The position numbers were made by a program, and so were the translations under genes. 64,000 nucleotides of DNA, from assembly GCF_040869045.1 (NCBI RefSeq), contig NC_090322.1, positions 244,117,148 through 244,181,147 of the forward strand, read 5' to 3'. The notes under the pieces were generated by a model. That model ran no database searches and was not told where the DNA came from. It saw only the letters and a program-made list of their open reading frames with translations. This DNA comes from Eurosta solidaginis (taxonomy: Eukaryota > Arthropoda > Insecta > Diptera > Tephritidae). Below are positions 1 through 10,830 of this stretch, piece after piece (position 1 is the stretch's first letter; the number at the start of each line of letters is the position of its first letter).

Positions 1-129
1 ATCGGTCTGAATTCTTTCCAGGACGTCCCGTCTTAATTCATTATCCAGCAAAGTCTTTGAGCAGTTATTCCATGTACTACTTCAAATCTACATTAAGCTT
101 TTTATTAAAACTTTTTTTACACGTAAATG

Positions 130-312
130 ATCTTAAGTTATGCGAAGAACTTCTCTCTCGACTACTCCAACATCCATCAACAACTTCTGCCGACACCTTA
201 CTTATGTGGTTCCAAGCCATACATCAGTACCGGTATAATAAGGTGCTTATAGAGTCTGATATTTACCTGTATACACAGAGAAAGGATTTTGCTTTCAGTC
301 CAAAGTAGCACA
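130..312 (-). pseudogene. Decayed LINE reverse transcriptase, C-terminal fragment
   Basis: On the minus strand, short stretches in shifting frames resemble the end of a non-LTR retrotransposon reverse transcriptase: a CYFGLK motif, then RLYKHLIIPVLMYG, then VVEREVLR followed by a stop. The order and spacing match the 'LYK.LI.PVL.YG...ALGVFER.VLR' segment that is also seen, better preserved, at 33600-34200. The pieces lie in different frames with stops, so the copy is dead. The first 130 bases have no recognisable content and may be more of the same element. Assignment is by motif only. Confidence 0.5.
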
Positions 313-404
313 TCTTGACAAGACTTATTTTTCGGTGGATTTATTGACTTACAGAGAAGTTCTTCCACTTCAACTATAAATTCTATTGGAGTTTTTTAAT
401 TTTG

Positions 405-830
405 TGTTCTGGGTTTTTAGATTTTTTTTTTTGGTTTCCTGTCCTTTATTGTCTTTTGTTCTCTATTTCTTGATTCCTCATTATTTTTTCATGTTCCTCG
501 TTCCTATTTTTTGTTTTATTTCTTGTTGCTGTTACATGTTTCTTGTTTCTTGTGTTTCTTATTTCTTATTTCGTGTTTCTTGTTTCCTATTTCTCATTTC
601 TTATTTTTTGTTTCATGTTTCTTGTTTCTTTTTTCTTGTTTCATCATTCAGATTTTTTGTTTCTTATATGTTGTTGGTCTTTTCTTATTTCATTTTTCTT
701 CTTTGCTACTTTTATTTATTTGTTCATACTTACATTGCCGTTTTAATGTATAGAGTCGTTTCTCTTTACGATTCTTGGTTTTTATCTCTTTATTTAAGGT
801 GTGTCTTTTTTCATTGCTCTTTTGTTGTTG
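405..830. repeat. Pyrimidine-rich low-complexity tract (TTTCTTGTTTC-like)
   Basis: The plus strand is dominated by T with scattered C and G in a loose TTTCTTGTTTC/TTTCTTATTTC rhythm. Long open frames arise here only because TAA, TAG and TGA are rare in such sequence. Their translations are Phe/Leu/Val/Ser runs without domain structure. I see no gene. Confidence 0.75.
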
Positions 831-1297
831 TTGTTGTTGTTGTTGTAGCGATAATGACACTCCCCTAAGGCCTTGGGGAGTGTTATCGAGTTAATGGTCC
901 TTTGCAGGATGCAGATCCGGTACGTTCAGGTACCAAGCCAGACCATCTCGGGAACGATTGGTTATGACCACATGCGACCTTCTAGGCCATACCGCCCTCC
1001 CACCCCCTAGATCCATGAGGAGTTCAGAGTCATTTTTCTTTACCATTCTTGGTTTTTATCGCTTTATTTTAAGTGTGTCTTTTTTGTTGCTCTTTTTTGT
1101 TGTTGTTGTAGCGATAAGGACACTCCCCTAAGGCCTTGGGGGGAGTGTTATCGAGTTAATGGTCCTTTGCCGGATGCAGATCCGGTACGTTCAGGTACCA
1201 AGCCAGATCATCTCGGGAACGATTTGTTATGACCACATGCGACCTTCTAGGCCATACCGCCCTCCCACCCCCTAGATCCTTGAGGAGTTCGGGGTCG
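753..1297. repeat. Tandem duplication, ~263-272 bp unit, carrying a SINE-like end
   Basis: A block made of T-rich flank (GAGTCRTTTYTCTTTACSATTC...), a TTG run and the start of a SINE-like element occurs twice head to tail. The first block runs from about 753 to 1023 and the second from about 1027 to 1297. The second copy continues into a fuller element. Non-mobile flank is duplicated together with element sequence. This points to segmental duplication rather than two insertions. Confidence 0.75.
830..1023 (-). mobile_element. SINE-like retroelement, copy 1 (5'-truncated by duplication)
   Basis: Read on the minus strand, this ends 3' with a self-complementary stretch (about 860-885: CTCCCC..AAGGCC..GGGGAG), then GCTACAACAACAACA, a (CAA)n tail like that of the LINE at 19518-22016. 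Three other copies occur at 1095-1500, 36275-36573 and 58022-58297. It has no coding capacity. The short length, many copies and LINE-like tail suggest a non-autonomous retroelement. The family name is unknown to me. Confidence 0.6.
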
Positions 1298-1500
1298 CCA
1301 GAGCCTCGGCTGTTAATGAAACAGTATTCGCCACGGATAGGTGAGGTTGACAATTGGGTTTGGAGAAGCTATATATTGCGCCGGAAATCTGAAATGGTTG
1401 CGCTACACAACCCCTTGAATCTGATATTTTAGTCGCCTCTTACGACAGGCATACCTACCGCGGGTATATTCTAACCCCCTAACCCGCTGGGGGCAGCTCT
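1095..1500 (-). mobile_element. SINE-like retroelement, copy 2 (longest copy)
   Basis: This is the most complete copy. Its minus-strand 5' end (about 1430-1497) contains the C/G-rich conserved segment CCCAGCGGGTTAGGGGGTTA followed by GGTATGCCTGTCGTAAGAGG. The body matches 36275-36573 and 58022-58297, and the 3' end is GCTACAACAACAACA. I recall the GCCTGTCGTAAGAGGCGACTAA core as recurrent in many invertebrate repeats, but could not check this. Short open frames over 1156-1432 are not conserved between copies and are not genes. Confidence 0.65.
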
Positions 1501-3425
1501 TTTTTGTCGTATTTATTTGCTCAATATTATTTTTTATGTTGTGTGTACAGTCTCGTTTTCTTTCTATTATCTTATTTATAATTTATGGTGTCCTGTTTCT
1601 TATTTGTTGTTTTCCGCTTCTGCTGAAGTTTGTCTTGCTTCGGGTTGCTGGTTACCTGTTCAGAGTATCTCTTTTCCATTTTCTTGAAAGAAAACCTCTG
1701 ACGAAACGCCGCCTCACCACATCTACTATTATGAAATTAATAGCTTTGATGCAAGGCTAGGTTGAATTGGTCGGCCAATAAACACATCACATAGACTGAA
1801 AGTGTCCATAGTGTTACCAGAGCCTTAATGCAAACTCTAACATTATTAGAATTAGAAAAATCTACTTTCTAAATCTCTAACCATAAGTTTTGTCAAATGT
1901 TTTATAATCCCAAATGTTATTTCTTGCAAAAGACTCATGCAAAAATTTATGAGCATTTATACTCAAGTAAATTTTAGTACGAACTTCAGTGGTGGTTCGT
2001 AGTATTATGTGTGGTATGCTATTCAAATGATAAGCAATGCATACAGAAATTTATTTGCATTTTACTGCATTGAAAACCTTTCATGAATAAAACTAGAGCC
2101 AAATGCATTTAAAAGATAACGAGTTACAAATAATGGATATTCAAAACAACATTTGAAAGGGTGTACCGTTGTTTATAGAACCTACATTGTTTAGTGCGCC
2201 ACTAAACAATGCAAATACAAAATAGCGTCGAAAGCTCTAAAGTTTGAGATAAACATTGACTCAAAGAGAAAACTGTGGCAACCTTAATAATCTCACTGGA
2301 AAATTTGCATATTGGTCCTAGAATTCTAGAAAATGCAAAGAAATGAACGCTACCACAAATACACTACAACATCATGTGACCACTTAGCAAATGCCAAAAT
2401 ATTTATAAGCAAACAAATATATGTAAATCGAATGGTTTCGATTTAGTTTTCTGTACCCAACGTACATTGCGATGACTCACGATAAGCTGACTATTGAAAT
2501 GTTAAAAAGTTTTCAACAAAGCTAACCTAGCAAGCACAACTCTGCTCTTATGAGAGCTTCTTGGCCGATGGAATTACGTAAACCAAAAAGCTTATTTTCC
2601 CTGAAGAAGGCGGAAACACGCGTAGGAGCCCGACAGCGTCCTTATTGCTTTAATTTTACCGGCAAAAGAACGCATAGTAATCAATAATATATTGAACAAT
2701 AAACTCATCGCTTTTTGTGAATATTTCGCAGATTTTTTAATTTGATTTAAGCTTGTTCGCTTGGAAATTCTAGTTTTTAAATTTAAAATTATATATTTAA
2801 AAAGGAAAAACACATTAACTCGTGTTTAAAAGTAATAGTGTATGCCATAAAACAATCTACAACTTTTTACAATTTCAACACCAACTAACTGATTTTACAC
2901 TTGAAAATATACTCCTTTTGTATTCGTTTTTTTTTCATTTTTTCATTCATTTTTGTTTTCGTGTTTGTTTTGTAAATTAACGCACTGCAGTAGAATGAAG
3001 TGTTTTTATTGTAAATTCAAAAGTTTACATTTCTCGTAGGAGTTTATATAGAAAGAAGTCTATTGTTTCGTGTTTTTACTTCTAACGTGAGATGTAGTAG
3101 GGGGCATGAGCATACAACAACAAAAGAAAACCTCTTCGCCGTCATTTGTTGCGATTTCGCATCTCTGCATTCGCTTCAAAAGTTTTAGATTTGAAGCAGT
3201 TAAATGTGGTAAATTTACGAAATGTAAAAATGCAATTTGTTGTTTGTGGGTTAGAAGGCAGCAGCATTCCTTAAACTTTTGAATCGCGTGTTATGTGGTA
3301 TATGTAGAAAATCGTGTATTTTAGCACATAAGCTTTCAGTTTTGCTGAAAATTTTAACTTTTAGGTTTATTCTCTTGTTTTACTTGAAGTTCATAAGAAG
3401 AATATTTATTGTTCATGAATTATTA
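1501..3425. other. No recognisable feature
   Basis: This is AT-rich unique-looking DNA with only short chance open frames, none with coding character. I see no RNA gene or element ends. It lies upstream of the Adar exons and could hold non-coding 5' exons or promoter sequence, but nothing in the sequence identifies them. Confidence 0.4.
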
Positions 3426-3429
3426 AGCA

Positions 3430-4965
3430 TTAAGAATTAGAAACAAAAAAATAGCATAAAAAAATAATTAAAATAAGAGAATTAAAAAAATAAAAGAATA
3501 AAAGAATAAAAACGTAATAAAAAGTAAAAACAAAAACATAAGAAAATAATAAAAAAAACTTAAAAAACAATTTTGAAAATAAATTACTAAACAATAAGAG
3601 ACTAATCCCAAATAAAAGTACAAATAAAATAATTTAAGAGTTGAAAAAAGCTGAAGAATATGAATTGAAAAAAATAAAATTATTATTATTTATTGGTCAT
3701 AAAAAATTTTTTAAATAAAAAAAAACTAAAAGAATTTAGAAAGAAACTAAAAAATAGGAATAAAAAGATAAAAAGTAAAAGCATAAAAAAATAAAAGCAT
3801 TCAAAAAACAGAATGGAAGAATAAAATAATAAAAGAATGACACAGCAAAATTAATAAAAATAAATAAAAGAACAATAAAAGAATTAAAAAGGAATAAAAA
3901 TAAATAAAAGAATAAAAAATTATGGAATTAAAGAATAAAGAAAAATAAGATAAGAACTACTACAAAATTTATGAAAATTTAAGGAGAATTAAAAAGATTT
4001 AAGAACTAAACAAGTTTTAGAAATAAAAAAAAATTGAAAGAGTAAATGAATTGAAAAATATAATAATAATATTAAATTAAATAAAATGATAATTAAATAA
4101 AAACAAAAAATATTAAAAAAATATCAAAAAAATGATAAAAAAATATAAAAAATTAAAAATAAAATGATAAAAAAAAATATAAAAAATTAAAAATAAAATA
4201 ATGAAAAAATATTAAAAATGGGAAAAAATAAAAATAAAAAAATAAAAATAAAAATAAAAACTAAAACAAAAAAATAAAAATTAAAATTAAAAAGTGAAAA
4301 AAAAATAAATTAAATAAAAGTAAGAAAATGAAAAATATTAAAAATGGGAAAAAATAATAAAAAATTATAATTAAAATTAAAAAGTAAAGAAAAAATAAAT
4401 TAAATAAAAGTAAAAAAAAATGAGAAATAAAAAAAAAAACGAATAAAAAAAATAAAAAAGAATATATAAATAAAAACTAATACAAAATTTATGAAAATTA
4501 AAGTAGAAGTAAAAAGATTTAAAAATTAAAAAAGTTTAAGATATAAAATAGATTAAAAAAAAAAAATAATAATAATATTAGATTAAATAAAATGATAATA
4601 AAATTAAATGAAAAAAAAAAAATTTATAAAATAAAAGAACATAAAAAAAAAATAAAAATAAAAATGGAAACTAAAAGGTAAAGAAAAAATAAATTAAATA
4701 AAAGTAAAAAAAATTAGAAATAAAAAAATTTAATTAAAATAACGAATAAAAAAATAAAATAAAATATATAAATAAATATAGAAAAATTAAAATAAAAGAA
4801 AAAGGAAATAAAAAATAGAAAAGAAATTATACCAAAAATTACAAAAATTAACTTTAAAATTTTTAATTAATAATAATAAAAAGTATTTTAAAGAAATTTT
4901 CAAAAACACTTAGTTAAATAAAAAGAAAATAATAGTTATTGTTGTTCTTATGTTTGTTTTTTAAT
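3430..4965. repeat. A-rich low-complexity block, strong strand asymmetry
   Basis: About 1.5 kb of the plus strand is built from degenerate AAAATAAAA/AATTAAAA units with almost no C. Some local near-duplicates occur, for example GGGAAAAAATAA-containing stretches at about 4220 and 4345. It resembles a decayed simple repeat or expanded poly(A) tail. Similar blocks lie at 53640-54170 and 54802-55620, and a T-rich counterpart at 30305-31380. Confidence 0.8.
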
Positions 4966-5036
4966 TAATTTAATTGATTCCTAAGGAATATTCGCACAAA
5001 TAGCCATTTCAATAATTATTCGTCTGGAGTTCTTTT

Positions 5037-6554
5037 TATACCCAGCTGTACTTGTACACAGGGTATTATAATATTGATTGGATAACGGTTGGTTGTAAAG
5101 GTGTAAAGGAATCGAGATAGATATACACTTCCATATATCAAAATCATCAGTATCGAAAAAAATATGATTGAGCCATGTCCGTCCGTCTGTCCTTTAACAC
5201 GAAAACTTTAGTAAACATTGAGATATCTTCCACAAATTTGCTACACGAGCTTATCTGGACCCAGAGTAAATTGGTGTTGAAAATGAGCGAAATCGGATGA
5301 TAACACGCCCACTTTTTATATATATAGGTAGGTAGGTAGGTGAAATGGCTGCGACCCTGGTCGTCCAAGTAGCTATTTAAAGCCGTTTTGATGCCACATA
5401 ACTCGCCTAAAACCTACGGAATGTTACGGTCAATGTATTACAACCAGCCAGAGTTGTTGATAAAATTAAGAATATTCGGGATTGCTATCACAGATAGACC
5501 TCTGAGGTCTTCTAGAAACGGGGTTCCAAGGAACCTTAGTGGGGCTCTAGCTAGAGCCGGACATTTACACATAAAGTGTTCACCTGTCTCCTTGGCATTT
5601 ATATCTTTGCAGCTTCTGCAGTAGTCGTTATACGGAATGCCCATCTTTTCCGCATGCGTGCCTACTGCCCAATGACCGGTGCAGACTGCTATCAGTTTCC
5701 GTGTGTTGGCCCTGGATTCAGAAGACTTCTCGTCCTCCTTCCATCATAGTTTGGTCAAATGGATTTTGATATTGCACAGGTGGTGATGTTATTCCACTTT
5801 GTTTGTGCTTTCTTCAAGTAGAAGCTTTAGATATTCCCCTTGGCTACTGCTAAGGGTATGCCTACTTCAACACTGGTGATTTCCTCGCTCATCTCCGATG
5901 AGCCCCTGCGTGCCAGCTCGTCGGCCTTCTCGTTACTCTCTATCCCCCTATGACCCGGGACCCAGATAACGCATAGTTCTAGATTGGTGGATAATAATTT
6001 ATATATATAACATTTTGGAAAACACAAAAAACCTGATTATTTAGTAAATAATACACCTAGAATGTTGAAATTTGACGTGTGGACTGATATTGAGACTTTT
6101 GAAAAAAAAATAAAAATTTAAATGGGCGTGGCACCGCCCGCTTGTGATAAAATCAATTCTACAAAATATTAATCATAAATCAAAAACTTTTACTATAAGA
6201 AATGCTTTAAAGAAAAATTTACGAATTCGGTTAAAGACCACGCCCACTTTTATATAAAAGATTTTTAAAAGGGCCCTGGACGAATAAAATAAGCTATATA
6301 TTTGCAAAAAAGAGCTTTATATCAATGGTATTTCATTTCCCAAGTGGATTTATAACAATAAATAGGAAAAACTACAAATGTTTCGAAAGCCATAACTCGA
6401 AGAAAAATTAGTGCAAAATAGAACCATATGTATATGTATTATGGTGCAGCCTTTTAACACTAATAAGCACTCAAAACAAACAACAACAGCATTTCAAGTG
6501 TACAGCTGGGTATGAAATGTTCGGTTTCACACGAACTTAGACTTCCTTACTTGT
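5037..6554 (+). mobile_element. Helentron/DINE-1-like element with nested LINE
   Basis: The element starts TATACCCAGCTGTACTTG and has a subterminal inverted match (AAGTGTACAGCTGGGTA) near 6498-6514. After this come a short hairpin (GTTCGGTTTCACACGAAC) and the end TTCCTTACTTGTT. A short GTCCGTCC microsatellite sits near 5178. It also carries the GATTGGATAACGGTTGGTTG and 'CACGCCCACTTT' segments shared with the 22-30 kb elements. Subterminal inverted repeats, a GTCY microsatellite and a 3' hairpin are the hallmarks of non-autonomous Helentrons (HINE/DINE-1). A LINE is inserted at 5327-5997. Confidence 0.75.
5327..5997 (-). pseudogene. 5'-truncated LINE (RNase H-bearing, I/LOA-type) nested insertion
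   Basis: On the minus strand, 6027-5827 reads into an RNase H C-terminal motif, VIWVPGHRGIESNEKADELA. A frameshifted continuation (5644-5438) carries CRSCKD...GEHFMCKCPALARAPLRFLG, a Cys-His knuckle typical of the ORF2 C-terminus in RNase H-bearing LINEs. The 3' end finishes in a repeated ACCT motif. The insertion is flanked by a perfect 12-bp duplication (TTTATATATATA at 5315-5326 and 5998-6009) inside the host Helentron-like element, fixing both ends. Only the last 0.67 kb of the LINE is present. Confidence 0.85.
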
Positions 6555-6647
6555 TTTACAATAAAAGTTTTCGAATGAATACGGTATATACTGGCATATT
6601 TAAAATAATGCCAACAAATTTCTTTGGAATTTTTGTATTGAGTTTTC

Positions 6648-6818
6648 CGGCGCAATAGGTGCAGCAGCGGCTTCCGTATTGTGGTGGTTCCTACCACACT
6701 GGGTTCAAGTTCTGGGAAGAGGTCCTGTCCTGCAAAATTTGAAGGAACAATTAAAATTTAGCACGACGCAATTGGCTTGTATCTCGAAGTTACATCGCGT
6801 CAAGTATCTATTTATTTT
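6648..6818 (+). mobile_element. Degenerate tRNA-derived SINE
   Basis: A decayed, internally deleted copy of the SINE at 12878-13228. It has the tRNA-like head (TGGTGGTTCCTACCACACTGGGTTCAAGTTC, B-box-like GGGTTCAAG near 6702), the GGTCCTGTCCTGC segment and the AGCACGACGCAATTGG tail. Its Pol III boxes are mutated. No clear target duplication was found. Confidence 0.6.
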
Positions 6819-8347
6819 TTTATAGGGACAGCCTTTACTTTAATGTAATTTTTCTTCGTGTTCTTAATTTTTTCTTGGGGATTTCATTATATTATACGTT
6901 GTTATAGCTGGTGTTTTCTTTGGTATTGCTTTTCTGATTGAATAATTTCCAAAGTAAACGGGTCGTGAAAGTTTAATGTGTTTGTTTTGATGTTACCCCT
7001 TGTTTTTTACATTTGATACCAATACAATATAAGATAATTTTTAATCTTCCGACACAAATGCCTGCAACACAAAATAGTTAATAAATTTTTTTTAACATGT
7101 CATATTTCTCGTCCTAAAACAATTGATTGTGAAATTGATAGACGCAGTCAATTTTTAAATCAACTCCAGTCCAAAATTATCTATGTCTTCAAGTCTTAGA
7201 TTTGTTAAAGAGCTTTTCAATAATAACATTCATCGCTCAAAGCTTTGTTTTCCTTAAAATTGTTGTTGCTACATAGAGAATGAAAGACGACTCGCACCAT
7301 GACTTTAACTACATACGTTTTTGTTAACTTTTAGTGCAGTTTCTGAAATTCTTCTATTTCTAGTTCTTTAATTCGTAACGAATCTCTATCATCCTTCATT
7401 CTATCTTAGAATATATCTTTATATTTTATTGCTTAATCTACCTTCATAATTGAAATTCAAGAATATTTCTAATATTCAAGAAAACAATTTCCCGAAAATT
7501 GTTTACGAAATCTGTTGAAATCCCTTTTTAATTCATTAAGACCAACAATAGAGCATCGCTGCATCACTGCATTCATGTCATCATCTTTCCCTTTTTACCA
7601 CTAATTTGTAATTGCGCTATTTGCACACGCATCTGACATGGGAATGCAAAGCAGTAAATTTAAATGAATGACAGCAAGTTGAGGAAAAGAAAAAAATGCG
7701 AAAACTTTGAGCATAAGATAGGAAAATAGGAAACGAAAATGGTCGTGCAACTCTCATTGCAGCCCAGGTCCCATGCTCATTGTGCTAAATAAATGTGATG
7801 GAATGAAAATGAGAATGCAAATGTAAATTTTGGCAAAAAGTCAAAGGAAGAAAAAGGTTTCCATTACACATTTTGGTTAAGTTACATGCTTGCACTATAT
7901 CATGTGTCTGTATGTGTTGATATACCCGTAATATTTTATATAAGTACTTAATATGAAAGGGCGAATGCCAAAAAGGCAGTAACACAATTTTAATGTTGGC
8001 AAAAGTGCCAAAGCAAAAGCCGCAGTGAATGATACACAAAAAAGGCAAGATATTCTTCACAAAGGATGCGCGAAAAAACTCGCATGAGTCGTAAACAAAA
8101 CAAAAAGGCGAAGAAACGCAAAAATAAAAAATAAAATAAAATAGAAATAAACAAACGTTTGTCTTATGGCATCCCTACGGACAAGGACAAGTGCATGAAA
8201 TGGCGCACTTTACAATAATTTTTATAGTCCCGTCTCATTTGCGCATATTTTGAAGTTAAGTGATAGCTCAGGCAACTTGTGTGTTTTTATGCGTACATAT
8301 GTGGTAGAATATACTTATACATACATGTATGCACGTATGTCCATTTA
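6819..8347. other. No recognisable feature
   Basis: AT-rich sequence with short chance open frames only, for example 7785-8060 on the minus strand, which has no recognisable domain. I see no repeat termini or RNA genes. Confidence 0.4.
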
Positions 8348-8355
8348 ATTTAAAG

Positions 8356-9253
8356 CAGAGCCGGCCACACACATACTAAAACAATTGCATAAGTGTGTGT
8401 AAAAATTGAGTGACAACTCCCCACAGTGTGCTAAAAGAAAATGTGGACTGTGAAGTTCGAAGTTAAAAAGGACTCTGGTTATTTGATTTCAAGCTAATCC
8501 TAACAATACTTACTTATATTCATATAACTAAGAACGTGGAGGTCGAGCTAGCCACACACATACTAAAACAATTGCATAAGTGTGTGTAAAAATTGAGTGA
8601 CAACTCCCCACAGTGTGCTAAAAGAAAATGTGGACTGTGAAGTTCGAAGTTAAAAAGGACTCTGGTTATTTGATTTCAAGCTAATCCTAACAATACTTAC
8701 TTATATTCATATAACTAAGAACGCGGAGGTCGAGCTAGCCAGATAAAACTTTTTTATAAAAGAAGGTATGGTGTTTCTTCAATGCAAAATTTACTTAAAA
8801 AAATCACTTTTTCATCAAGAAAGAACTATAAAACAAAGTAAATGTAAAGATAGAAGTATATATTTTCAAAACATAAAGTTATTCAATAAAAAAAAAATGT
8901 ATAAAAATTAATAAAACTAAGTAGAACGTATAAAAAGTTACGTATATTAAATTGTCAATATTTATTAATAATTAATTAATTATTATTAATTATTAATATT
9001 TAAATTGTCAATATTAATATGTATGTTCAAAGGAACCTAATAATACTAACTAAAACGTATTAAAAGTCACTTTAACATTGCAGCATATTGTTTTTATTAT
9101 GTGCCCAAAAAGTAGCATGGACTTTTCCTTTTGCATTCACTGTTGATTTTAGTGATTGACCAGCGAAAGCAAACGATCGTGATCGCACATCGTTAGTGTC
9201 TGTGTGAAAATACGAACTCAAATTGCACAATGTGCAACTTTTGACCGGCTCTG
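8356..9253. mobile_element. Non-autonomous hAT-like DNA element (CAGAGCCGG...CCGGCTCTG)
   Basis: The ends are inverted repeats CAGAGCCGG / CCGGCTCTG. They are flanked by 8-bp direct repeats that match at seven positions: ATTTAAAG at 8348-8355 and CTTTAAAG at 9254-9261. An 8-bp duplication with CAG...CTG-type ends is the hAT superfamily signature. The 898-bp interior has no transposase frame, so the copy is non-autonomous. It contains an internal 187-bp tandem duplication (8364-8737) and an AT-rich palindromic stretch near 8960-9000. Confidence 0.75.
8364..8737. repeat. Perfect-looking 187-bp tandem duplication
   Basis: The unit beginning GCCACACACATACTAAAACA at 8364 recurs at 8551 with nearly no changes; the visible difference is AACGTGGAGG versus AACGCGGAGG. 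The near identity implies a recent duplication inside the hAT-like element. Confidence 0.9.
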
Positions 9254-9354
9254 CTTTAAAGCAAGCGTTGGCAGATTTGTAAATGCAAGTGTATAGGTAA
9301 GTGAGAGCACATTGATCGCGCGAACCAATTGGTTTTCATGTCAGTCACTTGTTA

Positions 9355-9719
9355 GACTATAGCACTCATCAACAGCTTTCATTTGATATCCATATTGTAT
9401 AAACACATTCTAGGTGTATCCGGGTCCATGTTTTGGGCTATACCTCGAGAACCTAGCCTCCCAGTTGTATGAAAATTATCCTGTACTATAGCACTCATCA
9501 ACAGCTTTCATTTGATATCCATATTGTATAAACACATTCTAGGGGTACCCGGGTCTACGTTTTCATCCCAAGACCCTAGGCACGTAGCGAAAAAAAAGAT
9601 AGACGTTGGCCGATTCTCAGACCTACCCAATATGCTCACAAAATTTCATGAGAATCGGTTCAGCCGTTTCGGAGGAGTTAAGCCTCTAACACCGTGACAA
9701 AAGAATTTTATATATTAGA
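9355..9719 (-). mobile_element. Helitron 5'-end fragment with ~131-bp repeats
   Basis: Read on the minus strand from 9719, this begins TCTAATATATAAAATTCTT and GTCACGG, matching the start of the complete Helitron at 17322-18624. It continues through two internal units (TTTCATTTGATATCCATATT... at about 9380 and 9508). The 3' end is missing. The short open frame at 9512-9697 is chance. Confidence 0.75.
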
Positions 9720-10790
9720 ATAAAAAAATTGTATGCCTAACTCTTTATTCAAGAAACCATTTATTCGAAGTGGCGATACGTCCGTTAAAAACAAATTTTT
9801 CGTTCATATTTCAAAATAACTGCAAGAGCAGAAATACGAAATCTACAAACTTCATTTTTAAAAATTCCAAACCAAAGCAACAATAAAATTTTCAACTGCG
9901 TTTTGATTAGTTTACATAACTAAATAATTATGATGAAAATTTTCCGCACTCATAATAGCTCACTCCCTTTAATAATCCCCTATGCATTGAGCTGGCAATA
10001 CTCATACATAAAACATATTCATAAACAGCACTACATGCATTGTAACGGCAATATATCCCATAATCGATATTAGAGAAAAATTGCAAAGTTTACAAACGGC
10101 GAGGGTTACTAGGGCGGTTTCTCTAATATCAATAACAAAAACAATTGCATGAAGCAATATGAGCGTGTCTCGCTAATTAAATACAGATGACAGTATCTCA
10201 TAATCACTAACACTAAATTCCCTTTCCTTATGTATATTTAGCCCCCATCAAGACAAGCAAATCTTATTAAAAGTTCTTAATCATATCATACATTTCCACC
10301 TAAATGTTTTCTTCGTAGATTTAACTTATTTATGTTTATACAATTTTCATTTGCAACGTGTCCATTTCTCAAATCATGTCCTAAGTACTGTAAGTAAGTA
10401 GATTGACTTGCTTATATTTATATGGAATCAATGTTATGTGTAGTTTTGTCATGAATATTTAATTCTGAATGTCTTTAAGTAATTTCGATTTGTGATATCA
10501 GAATCCTCTTAACATTTTGTATCTGATGCAATCAAAGAATGCATAAAATGTTTCATAACTCAATGGAATAATAAATAACTAATTATGTTTGTGTGTTTAA
10601 AAAATCAAAGCAAAGCAAATCTTGTGTCCCCCAAAGTCAAATTGTTATAATACATACATTATATGACATTGTGACAATATAAAGCGTGCCAAAACTTTGT
10701 TAATTCCTTAAATTTTTGTATTATTTTACTCATTGTAATATTTGAATTGTATCAAGTTTTTGCATTTTTATATACATATACTAGAGTTCG
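9720..10790. other. No recognisable feature
   Basis: AT-rich DNA without coding character or repeat ends that I can identify. Confidence 0.4.
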
Positions 10791-10830
10791 CCCAGTGGTT
10801 GAAATTCAACCACATAAGCAGTTAAAATAA
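10791..10830 (-). mobile_element. Helitron 3' terminus (hairpin plus CTAG)
   Basis: On the minus strand the sequence reads a 9-bp-stem hairpin, GTGGTTGAA/TTCAACCAC around one unpaired base, then CTGGGCGAACT, CTAG and a following TATA. A hairpin about 10 nt before CTAG, with insertion next to T, is the canonical Helitron 3' end. Its 5' end should lie at higher coordinates but could not be placed. Sequence up to about 11300 may belong to it. Confidence 0.6.

Noticed and set aside
386..868. 160-codon plus-strand open frame
   Set aside because: It lies in a T-rich simple-sequence tract. The product is a Phe/Leu/Val/Ser run in several overlapping frames, with no domain.
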